Assembly (NCBI GenBank): GCA_034436375.1
Contig: DAOTVS010000131.1
Span: forward strand, 1 to 9,648
Direction of reading: 5' to 3'
DNA length: 9,648 nt
DNA from: DAOTVS01 sp034436375
Lineage (GTDB): Bacteria; Chloroflexota; Anaerolineae; SpSt-313
Position numbers and translations under genes: made by a program. The notes under the pieces are model-generated. The model had not been told where the DNA came from. It did no database searches and was given only the letters and a program-made list of their open reading frames with translations. This document shows, piece by piece, positions 1 through 5,902 of the stretch (the first letter of the stretch is position 1; each line of letters opens with the position of its first letter).

Positions 1-878
1 GTCCCAGGTACCAGAGCCCCCCCTGCCGCCAACGCGCCCAACCCCAGCAGCCACAGAGCCCCCCAACCGACCGATCCATGTTCCCATGGCAACAGCCATT
101 GAGAGACGGTTGTGATGCCCGTCTGTACGCTCTGCGCCGAGAGCAAGTGATAGGCGGCCTTGCGATCGGTCGGGCTGCCAGTCAGCAGGATGTTCCTGGC
201 CAGCCAAAGGCCCATCGGGCTGCCCGCTATGAGGGCATACAACATAGCCACTCGCAGCCGCGCCCGCCACAGGCCCGGGCCCAGGAGCATCAGCGCGGCC
301 AGAGCGCTGAGGACCAGGGCAAAGCCGGTGTAACGAGTCAAAAAGGCTGCACTGAGGGCTGCTGCAGAGACAATCAGCATCCATCCACGCGGCTTGGACA
401 GATAGGCCGCCAACAAGATCAGGCCCACCAAGCCCAGCAAAATGAAGAGCGGCTCGGACCAGGCCCAGGAGTGGATGAACAACAGATCTACCGAGCTCAG
501 AGCGACCACCTCACCCAGGGCGGCGGTCAGGAGCGAGCGTCGCGTGAAAACGTAGATCGTGGCTGCGATCAACCAGCCGTTCATAGCGAAAAGGACCAGG
601 TTCAACCCACGGGCGGCGACGAGCGGATCGACGCCCAGGGCAGAAATCGCTGCCAGCGCGAGAGGATAGAGTGGCGGATAGTGGGTCATGGGCACGAGGG
701 CGCCGGTAGGCGACTGCATGAGCAAGCCTTGCCCCTGCAAGACGCTGCGCGCGGCATACACATAGACGAAGGAATCGAACGAAGAGCCCATGCCCAAAGC
801 CGTCGCCATGTACAAACCGATGGCCCCCACCAGTGCGAGCGCAGCGAACAGGGCAGCCTCTGCCTTGATCTTGCCCAA
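1..878 (-). CDS. GT-C (family 39-like) membrane glycosyltransferase, C-terminus cut by window edge
   Basis: This is the first 292 codons of an integral membrane protein, read by translating the minus strand by hand; the frame stays open to base 1. Seen: hydrophobic segments recur throughout. A DSFVYVYAAR segment sits at residues 35-44, the place of the catalytic acidic loop after TM1 in GT-C enzymes. THYPPLYPL follows at 65-73, WSEPLF at 140-145 and LTRYTG at 181-186. These are typical of dolichyl/polyprenyl-phosphate-sugar-dependent mannosyltransferase-like (ArnT/PMT, family 39) proteins. Such enzymes move a sugar from a lipid carrier to an acceptor on the outer membrane face; donor and acceptor cannot be read here. 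Start: there is no ATG before TM1. I chose TTG at 878-876, which has GGGAG at 889-893 ten bases upstream. The first ATG in frame would delete much of TM1. It lies downstream of the repeat-protein gene, behind a hairpin, and no clear promoter of its own is visible. Confidence 0.85.
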   Translation of the reverse strand, partial: MGKIKAEAALFAALALVGAIGLYMATALGMGSSFDSFVYVYAARSVLQGQGLLMQSPTGALVPMTHYPPLYPLALAAISALGVDPLVAARGLNLVLFAMNGWLIAATIYVFTRRSLLTAALGEVVALSSVDLLFIHSWAWSEPLFILLGLVGLILLAAYLSKPRGWMLIVSAAALSAAFLTRYTGFALVLSALAALMLLGPGLWRARLRVAMLYALIAGSPMGLWLARNILLTGSPTDRKAAYHLLSAQSVQTGITTVSQWLLPWEHGSVGWGALWLLGLGALAAGGALVPG

Positions 879-888
879 ACCAAACTGT

Positions 889-893
889 CTCCC
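889..893 (-). promoter_or_regulatory. Ribosome binding site for the GT-C gene
   Basis: GGGAG on the minus strand, inside a purine-rich GAGGGAGA stretch, lies ten bases before the TTG at 878-876. Its position is the main reason for accepting a TTG start. The alternative in-frame codons upstream (CTG, ATT) have no comparable site. Confidence 0.45.
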
Positions 894-916
894 TCTGGCC
901 AGAATCGTGAATGCAA

Positions 917-948
917 AGGCCGCCGGGCCCGACTGAGTCCGGCGGCCT
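917..948 (-). terminator. Perfect 10-bp hairpin, probable terminator of the repeat-protein gene
   Basis: Arms 917-926 and 939-948 (AGGCCGCCGG / CCGGCGGCCT) pair perfectly around a 12-base loop. The hairpin begins 20 bases past the stop codon at 969-971. On the minus strand it is followed by only three T residues, so it resembles an intrinsic terminator with a weak U-tract. It also lies about 40 bases before the next gene's start, so it could act as an attenuator or an mRNA-stabilising 3' end instead. Confidence 0.6.
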
Positions 949-968
949 CTGCGAAGCAAACGTTATGC

Positions 969-2432
969 CTAGTTCGTAGGGACGGGGAACCCATCATAGC
1001 CAGAGGAGCGGTTCGTGCCGTCCCAGTAGATGTTAGTCACGCCGATAATGCGCATGCCTGAGGTCTTGGGCGTGACAAGCATAGCGCCCGAGAAGTAGGT
1101 ACCCAGGGCCGTCAGGGCCGACTGCGGCAGCTCCAGCCCATCCTTGAGGTTCAGGCGAACGGAGCCGTTGGCCGGGATATTGACCGTCCAGGGCCCGCCA
1201 GCGATCTCGGTGCCATCAGCCGCGCGGAAGAAGCGCACTTCAACCTGGCCGGCGGTATTGGTAATATTCTGGATCAGAGACGTTGACCACTGAGCATCGG
1301 TGCCGCCGGTCCGTTTGCGGTAGACGGCCGGGAAGGAGAGCCCGGTGTCGGTCGCGTCGCTGTCACGGATGGCGTTGAAGGACAGGCTATCGCGCAGGCC
1401 TGGCTGCGAATACGGGAACATGATGCTCAGGCCCGCCAGGTGCTTGCCGTTGGTGCTGACGACCTTCATCGTGCCCTGCCAATAAGTGCCCAAGGCTGCG
1501 GTCATGGCATTGAACATATCCAGATCCTGGGTGCCCTGCAGGAGGGTGTTGTAGGCCTTGGTTGACTTGGGGGCAACCACATCGTCGAACTCATAGGTCA
1601 CGGTGTTATCGAGCTTGATGAACTGGACGTGGATATTGGCCGGCTGATCATCCAGGTTCTGGATCTGCGTGGCGTTATAGTTCCACAGGTCGCCGCCAAA
1701 GTTCTTGCGGAAGACACCAGGTATCCACAGGGTCGTGTCGCCAGTCGTAAAGCCGCTGCCGGCTTCGGAGGCGTCCGTCCAGTGCTGGCTGGCGATGGCG
1801 GCAATCTTCGTGTCGGAGCTGATATAGGCCGAGCCCATGCCCTTGGTCGCGCTGAAATTGGGCGCCAGCGTGTCCATGGAATAGGTCTTCTCACTCTTGG
1901 CAGGGATGGTATCGGTCTTGGTGCCGGCCGCGTTGCCGTCGCGATCGTAGAACGAGATCGTGATGTGAGCCTCGCTGCCTTCTGTATTCTGGACGGTCAT
2001 GCGGCTGATCTGCAGATCCGGGCGCAGCGCCAAAAGCGGCAGGTAGACGCCATAGCCCGGAGCATCCACACCGGTATAGGTCGCCGCCGTGGCGAGGCCA
2101 GGCTTATCCCAGAACATGTTGACGATGGCGGCCAAAGGCTCGGTAGCCGACACCTCAACGGCGCCTGCCCAGCCATCATTGACCCCGAAATTGCTATACA
2201 GGACGTAGCGGGAGGCCTTTGGGGGGATCTCGCTGCCAGTGTCGGTCGTCCAAGCTTGGCCACCTGTATCGCCGGTAGTGAATTCCAGGTTCACAGATGC
2301 CGGCTGGGTGCCCAGATTCTGCATGAAGATATTGGTCTTCCCAGTACCCGGGTCGGGATAGCCAGCATAGACAACCAAATTGCTGGCCACGAACAGGCAA
2401 ATCACCAAAAGTGGAATGATATAACGCCGCAT
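969..2432 (-). CDS. Secreted protein with four tandem beta-rich repeats
   Basis: A 487-residue exported protein of unknown function. Seen: an N-terminal signal peptide (MRRY, then a hydrophobic run to about residue 20, with VYA|G a likely signal peptidase I site at 23/24), no later membrane segment, and no sorting motif at the C-terminus. The mature part is four diverged repeats at about 33-110, 143-218, 253-341 and 383-470. Each has an (I/V)QN strand, a V-x-V-x-F strand, an IPxxS-type turn, and a closing segment with small residues followed by (I)AxI or similar and an aromatic. Linkers between units also recur (LPLLALR, IPGVFRK, FPAVYRK). Such units are probably beta-sandwiches. I associate them with secreted Chloroflexota proteins but cannot name a family. 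The frame opens at GTG 2450, but ATG 2432 is preferred because AGGAGG (2439-2444) sits six bases before it. It has its own promoter, outside the upstream operon. A surface or extracellular structural or adhesive role is inference. Confidence 0.85.
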   Translation of the reverse strand: MRRYIIPLLVICLFVASNLVVYAGYPDPGTGKTNIFMQNLGTQPASVNLEFTTGDTGGQAWTTDTGSEIPPKASRYVLYSNFGVNDGWAGAVEVSATEPLAAIVNMFWDKPGLATAATYTGVDAPGYGVYLPLLALRPDLQISRMTVQNTEGSEAHITISFYDRDGNAAGTKTDTIPAKSEKTYSMDTLAPNFSATKGMGSAYISSDTKIAAIASQHWTDASEAGSGFTTGDTTLWIPGVFRKNFGGDLWNYNATQIQNLDDQPANIHVQFIKLDNTVTYEFDDVVAPKSTKAYNTLLQGTQDLDMFNAMTAALGTYWQGTMKVVSTNGKHLAGLSIMFPYSQPGLRDSLSFNAIRDSDATDTGLSFPAVYRKRTGGTDAQWSTSLIQNITNTAGQVEVRFFRAADGTEIAGGPWTVNIPANGSVRLNLKDGLELPQSALTALGTYFSGAMLVTPKTSGMRIIGVTNIYWDGTNRSSGYDGFPVPTN

Positions 2433-2438
2433 GCATCG

Positions 2439-2444
2439 CCTCCT
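2439..2444 (-). promoter_or_regulatory. Consensus ribosome binding site deciding the repeat-protein start
   Basis: AGGAGG on the minus strand, six bases before ATG 2432-2430. The GTG at 2450 lies upstream of this site and would place the site inside the coding region, so ATG 2432 is the better start. Confidence 0.85.
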
Positions 2445-2481
2445 CTGCACGAAAGAGCAACTCTACTCACAACCTGCAGCC

Positions 2482-2510
2482 AGTATATCATTCCGTATTT
2501 CTGAGGTCAA
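2482..2510 (-). promoter_or_regulatory. Sigma70-type promoter with extended -10
   Basis: On the minus strand the -35 box is TTGACC (2510-2505) and the -10 box is TATACT (2487-2482), separated by exactly 17 bases. Each box differs from the E. coli consensus at one position. A TG one base before the -10 (TGATATACT) makes an extended -10. Transcription would start near 2475, leaving an mRNA leader of about 43 bases that includes the AGGAGG site. It would express the repeat protein, and possibly the GT-C gene by readthrough. Confidence 0.75.
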
Positions 2511-2528
2511 TAACTCCTTTGGAGTATT
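2509..2528. promoter_or_regulatory. Imperfect palindrome abutting the -35 box, candidate operator
   Basis: ACTCC (2513-2517), TTT (2518-2520), GGAGT (2521-2525) form a perfect 5-bp dyad. It extends outward to AAT (2509-2511) and ATT (2526-2528) if the A at 2512 is bulged. It touches two bases of the -35 box at 2505-2510. A regulator bound here could block or activate the promoter, but no regulator gene is in the window and the arms are short, so this is tentative. Confidence 0.35.
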
Positions 2529-2535
2529 GCCGGAC

Positions 2536-2553
2536 AAAACAGCCTTCACAGGC
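2536..2553 (-). terminator. Weak hairpin plus T-run after the lipoprotein gene
   Basis: On the minus strand GCCT (2553-2550) and AGGC (2545-2542) can pair around GTGA, followed two bases later by TTTT (2539-2536). The stem is only 4 bp, so termination would be inefficient. It is the only terminator-like element between the six-gene operon and the next promoter. Readthrough into the repeat-protein gene is possible. Confidence 0.25.
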
Positions 2554-2564
2554 AGATTGCAGCC

Positions 2565-3236
2565 CTATTGGGTTGCCTGGGATGCTGCAGCGGCGGTCGG
2601 CATGATCCGCGGCGGCATGAGATAGAGATCGCTCCGGCTGTAGGCCTGGCCATCCCAGGCGTAGACAATCGTGTCCAGGAAATGGGGATCTGAGCCCTTG
2701 ACCGACACCGATATCTCACGGACCGCATCGCCATCGAGGTCGTCAACCAAGGGGGGGTAAAACCATGAGCGGAAGCTATCACCGCCATCGAGGGGCCCAC
2801 CCTTGGGCTTTAAGAGTTGCCCTTGGCCGGCATGCCAACGAATCACCCAGAGCTGAAATAGATCGGCCTCGGGCCCACGGCCCAGAACCAACACCTCCAA
2901 GGCGCGATCTGCAATCAGGTCCTGGGTGCTCAGGTCGGTCACACTGACTCTAGCCGGCAGGTTCATGCGCCAGGGATTGGCCAGGCCGGCGACAGAGGCA
3001 ATGGCAAGCTCAGGGTGGTCGCCTGCCTGGGAGAGGGTGATCTGCTCGACTGTCCCATCATTGTCCAGGTCCGCTTTGGTCTCTCTGAGCACCTGCGCAG
3101 GAGTCGCAACAGGTAACGCTGTGGCAGATGAGGTAGTGGTTATGCCTGCGGCGCCGGCCTGGCCCCGGCTGCAACCGATAGCAAGAAAGGCCAGGCCGAC
3201 CAGCAGCAGCCTGTGTCGTATTGTCCACCCTTGCAT
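2565..3236 (-). CDS. Lipoprotein with two Asp-rich calcium-type loops (FG-GAP/VCBS-like)
   Basis: A 223-residue protein of unknown function. Seen: a short basic N-terminus, a hydrophobic stretch at about 10-20 and LAIGC ending at Cys22, a lipobox-like signal peptidase II site (Ala rather than the usual Leu at -3). A low-complexity Ser/Thr/Ala linker at about 30-45 follows. Two loops of the pattern D-x-D-x-D with Glu eight residues after the first Asp appear at 56-64 (DLDNDGTVE) and 166-174 (DLDGDAVRE). Each is followed by a hydrophobic strand. This is the typical look of FG-GAP/VCBS blades, though only about two units are visible, far fewer than a full propeller. The C-terminus is Ala/Thr-rich. 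It is last in the operon, starting 15 bases after the radical SAM stop, with a GAGGG overlapping that stop codon as its probable but poorly spaced ribosome site. A calcium-stabilised surface protein that binds or monitors the exported glycan is inference. Confidence 0.75.
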   Translation of the reverse strand: MQGWTIRHRLLLVGLAFLAIGCSRGQAGAAGITTTSSATALPVATPAQVLRETKADLDNDGTVEQITLSQAGDHPELAIASVAGLANPWRMNLPARVSVTDLSTQDLIADRALEVLVLGRGPEADLFQLWVIRWHAGQGQLLKPKGGPLDGGDSFRSWFYPPLVDDLDGDAVREISVSVKGSDPHFLDTIVYAWDGQAYSRSDLYLMPPRIMPTAAAASQATQ

Positions 3237-3251
3237 CCGTTAATGCTACCC

Positions 3252-4439
3252 TCACTTTTCTCCCGAACTGTCCACCAAGCGGAGCCCACCACCTCCAAAG
3301 CGCAAACGTAAGCGGTATGTCGCGGCGCGCAGGGTCAGCCATGGATCGCAGAGGATATTAGAGTACGCCTGGTTAGCCAGCGGGCAGGCGCATCCACCCC
3401 GGCGGATAAAGCGCCGGACTTCAGCCGCCTGAGCAGAATGCCAGACTCGCCGAAAGTCCAGCCCACTTGCCCTCAGATCGCCCAAGGGCTTGTCATAGCC
3501 CAGCACGCAACAGGGCCACACTTGGCCGTAAGGGTTGATATGTGCGTTCGACCATCCCGCATAGCAGGGCAACACCTGGCGCCCTTCGGCCAGGATGCGG
3601 CTCGCCACATCATAGTAGACCAGACGCAGCGACTCGGTCATCTGGGCGAGCGAACGCTTGTGGGGGGCCGCTTCCCAAGTGCGGGCAGCGAAATCAGCCA
3701 TCAAGCGGCGGTATTGCTCGGCCGAGGGGGTGATGGGGTCGCCCCAATTGAAAAACTCGGCTCGTTGCTCGGCAATTTCGTTGCGGTAGCTCTCCACACC
3801 CAGAGTGTGCACAAAAGCAGCGATCTCGTCCAGGTGGGCCATGTTGGCAGTAGAGACAACAGTCCCTACCTCGACGTGCAGGTACGGGTATTGTCGCTGG
3901 AGTTCCTGCAGACGCTTGATCGTCTCCAACGTACGCTGCCAGTTTCCCGGTACGCCGCGAATGCGATCCTGCTCCTCCCCGATGCCATCCAGTGAGGGTT
4001 TGATGGTCAAAGGAATGGGATTCGGTTGGGCAGCAAGGTCCTGCAAAATGCGCCGAGTAGTATCTTGGATGCGTGTGGGCGCCAGGCCATTGGTGGGGAT
4101 GTGCATGATCCCTGGCTTGAGGTACTTTACGGCCAACGCGATGATCTGCGCCAAGTCATCACGCAGGTATGGCTCGCCGCCGCTCACGTTGAAAAAGTAC
4201 ACGTGCCCCAAGCTGCGGAAGATGGCTTCGATCTCCGATAGTGAAAGCTCTTCCGTCTCTCGCTCCGGATGCTCGCGATATAGCTGCCATATACGGCAGG
4301 TCAGGCAGCGCGACTGACACCGATTGGTGACCGAAAAAGTCAGAGTCATGGGCATGGGCGGCCGGATCAACCCCGCTCGGGCACAGCGGTAGCCCACCAC
4401 ACGGGGCAAGATTTCCCACAGGTAACTGGCAGCGTTCAT
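3252..4439 (-). CDS. Radical SAM protein with SPASM-like C-terminal cysteines
   Basis: A 395-residue iron-sulfur enzyme. Seen: the radical SAM cluster motif C41-x3-C45-x2-C48 in a TFSVTNRCQSRCLTC context, and the SAM-binding GGEP at 87-90. A further Cys set lies near the C-terminus (C292, C310, C311, C350, C352, C364) in the pattern CYAG...NPYGQVWPCC...GGCACP. That is how a SPASM or Twitch auxiliary-cluster domain looks. Family knowledge: such enzymes cleave SAM to a 5'-deoxyadenosyl radical and modify peptides, sugars or lipids. No substrate can be assigned, and there is no small precursor-peptide gene beside it, so a RiPP role is not favoured. The start is fixed by a 4-base ATGA overlap with the flippase stop and by AGGAGG at 4445-4450, five bases upstream, inside the last flippase codons. 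Its position in a glycan operon suggests it modifies a sugar, lipid carrier or glycoprotein; this is inference. Confidence 0.88.
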   Translation of the reverse strand: MNAASYLWEILPRVVGYRCARAGLIRPPMPMTLTFSVTNRCQSRCLTCRIWQLYREHPERETEELSLSEIEAIFRSLGHVYFFNVSGGEPYLRDDLAQIIALAVKYLKPGIMHIPTNGLAPTRIQDTTRRILQDLAAQPNPIPLTIKPSLDGIGEEQDRIRGVPGNWQRTLETIKRLQELQRQYPYLHVEVGTVVSTANMAHLDEIAAFVHTLGVESYRNEIAEQRAEFFNWGDPITPSAEQYRRLMADFAARTWEAAPHKRSLAQMTESLRLVYYDVASRILAEGRQVLPCYAGWSNAHINPYGQVWPCCVLGYDKPLGDLRASGLDFRRVWHSAQAAEVRRFIRRGGCACPLANQAYSNILCDPWLTLRAATYRLRLRFGGGGLRLVDSSGEK

Positions 4440-5902
4440 ACTTCCCTCCTGCTGAGTGAGCGCACCAGGCCCATGGCCCGCAGTACATCACTCTTCTGCA
4501 ACTCGCGCAGGGGCCAGAGCAGGAGCACATCCAGTGTCCAGAGCGCCAGATAGGCCGGCACCAGGATCAAGCCCCGAGGCCGCCAGCAGAACGCCACTGC
4601 GCCACTGAGGAGCGCAGCGATAGTAATGACCAGTGTCGAACGCGCGCCAAAGACAGCGCCGAAATCACGCTGCACGAGCACCAGGCTGCCAGCCATGCCA
4701 GCCAGCGTCGCGCTGGTTGTGGCACAGGCAGCGCCCAGCAGGCCAAAACGCGGCACCAACACCAGGTTCAGCAGGGCGGAAATCGGCAACATGCTCAAAG
4801 CCAGGGTCATGGCATAGAGGGGCTTGCCTTCCGCGGTCAATAGAGCTGCCAGCACCGAGAAGAAAGCGTAAAAGGTCTGCCCCCAAATCAGGACCGCCAG
4901 AGGGCCAGCCGCTGGAGAATAAGCGCGAGAAAAGAGAAACGTGATCAGCGAAGGGGCTGTCGCCGAAATCAACGCCGCTGCTGGCAGCAAAAGCATCAAC
5001 CCATAGCGCAGGCCGGTGATGATCGCCTGCCGCGCCCGATCACGCTTTTGTTCCGCCAGCAGAGACGCAGTAACGGGCAGGAGTGTATCAACGAGCGGCA
5101 ACAGCGCGTAATAGGGAATCTGGGCGACGGTGGCTGCAGCTGTATACTGGCCAACCTGGGCGCTCTGCCCCAGCAGGGCCTTGACAAAGAACAGGTCCAG
5201 TGACGTCAACAAGGTCGTTCCGGCTGCAAAGATCACCATCGGGATGGAAAAGATCAGTATGCGGCGGGCCACAAAGGTGCCCTGTGAACGGCGTACCGGT
5301 AAGAGTGATTGCCCGAGGCCTACCGCGACGATAGGGGCGGAGAGCATGCCGAGCAGAGCCCCATTGAGGCCCCATAGCCAGGCTCCCAACACTGACAGGG
5401 CCACACGTCCCAGACTGTAGACGATCATCATGGTCGCCTGCCGACTAAAGGCACGCATGCCGTTGAGCGAGGCCTGGTAGATGGAAAAGACCGACATGAT
5501 GGGCACAATAGGCGCCACAAGGCGCAGGTAGGGCGCCAGCGTAGTGTCTCGCAGCAGTTGCGCCAGCACCCCTGCTCCTGCCATCAAGGCAAGCATAACC
5601 AGGACCGAAATGAGCCCCTGCACGCGCAGCGCCACATTGCGGATGGCACTGGCCAGGGTCTCGTTCTCTGCAGTGAACTTGCTGATAGCCTGGCGCGTGC
5701 CGTCAGTGATAAAGACACGGGCAATGGTCACGAGAGAGAGCACCACGCCGACCACGCCATAGGCTGCTGGCCCCAAGATACGCGCCAGGCCAATGTGCAG
5801 AGCATAGCTGCTGAAAAGGAAAGCAAAGCGGGCAATCAGGTTAAAGGCAGTGCCTACACCCAGTCCTTCCCGAGTCGGCCAAGCGGATCGTGAGCTGCCC
5901 AT
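4436..5902 (-). CDS. Polysaccharide flippase, Wzx/RfbX-like (MOP superfamily)
   Basis: A 488-residue multi-span membrane protein of the size expected for a Wzx/MATE-type lipid-linked oligosaccharide transporter (usually 12-14 helices). Seen: hydrophobic segments throughout. The N-terminal block has GLARILGPAAYGVVGVV (residues 38-54) followed by ITDGTRQAISKF (65-76), a pattern typical of polysaccharide biosynthesis/flippase proteins. The protein ends in a short charged cytoplasmic tail. Role by family: moves undecaprenyl-pyrophosphate-linked glycan units from the inner to the outer leaflet of the cytoplasmic membrane. The frame opens at TTG 5905, but ATG 5902 is preferred: it shares its A with the TGA of the upstream phosphodiesterase gene (TGATG), a re-initiation junction, and no good ribosome site is seen. 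No Wzy polymerase or chain-length regulator is visible in the window. Sugar specificity cannot be read. Confidence 0.9.
   Translation of the reverse strand: MGSSRSAWPTREGLGVGTAFNLIARFAFLFSSYALHIGLARILGPAAYGVVGVVLSLVTIARVFITDGTRQAISKFTAENETLASAIRNVALRVQGLISVLVMLALMAGAGVLAQLLRDTTLAPYLRLVAPIVPIMSVFSIYQASLNGMRAFSRQATMMIVYSLGRVALSVLGAWLWGLNGALLGMLSAPIVAVGLGQSLLPVRRSQGTFVARRILIFSIPMVIFAAGTTLLTSLDLFFVKALLGQSAQVGQYTAAATVAQIPYYALLPLVDTLLPVTASLLAEQKRDRARQAIITGLRYGLMLLLPAAALISATAPSLITFLFSRAYSPAAGPLAVLIWGQTFYAFFSVLAALLTAEGKPLYAMTLALSMLPISALLNLVLVPRFGLLGAACATTSATLAGMAGSLVLVQRDFGAVFGARSTLVITIAALLSGAVAFCWRPRGLILVPAYLALWTLDVLLLWPLRELQKSDVLRAMGLVRSLSRREV
4445..4450 (-). promoter_or_regulatory. Ribosome binding site of the radical SAM gene, inside the flippase gene
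   Basis: AGGAGG lies five bases before ATG 4439 and is encoded within the terminal Arg-Arg codons of the flippase (SRREV-stop). It allows strong independent initiation as well as coupling through the ATGA overlap. Confidence 0.8.

Noticed and set aside
686..997. A 103-codon minus-strand frame overlapping the hairpin and the GT-C start
   Set aside because: It is out of frame with the GT-C protein and gives an Arg/Ser/Cys-rich nonsense-like translation.
78..1061. A 327-codon open frame on the plus strand
   Set aside because: It is antisense to the GT-C gene. The translation is a hydrophilic Gln/Arg/Gly-rich sequence without domain features, while the minus strand gives a coherent membrane protein with family motifs.
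1629..2504. A 291-codon open frame on the plus strand
   Set aside because: It is antisense to the repeat-protein gene and runs through that gene's promoter, with no recognisable domain and no ribosome site that I can see.
2566..2586. A short GCA-CCC/GGG-TGC hairpin at the end of the lipoprotein gene
   Set aside because: It is mismatched, overlaps the stop codon and is not followed by a T-run, so I do not call it a terminator.
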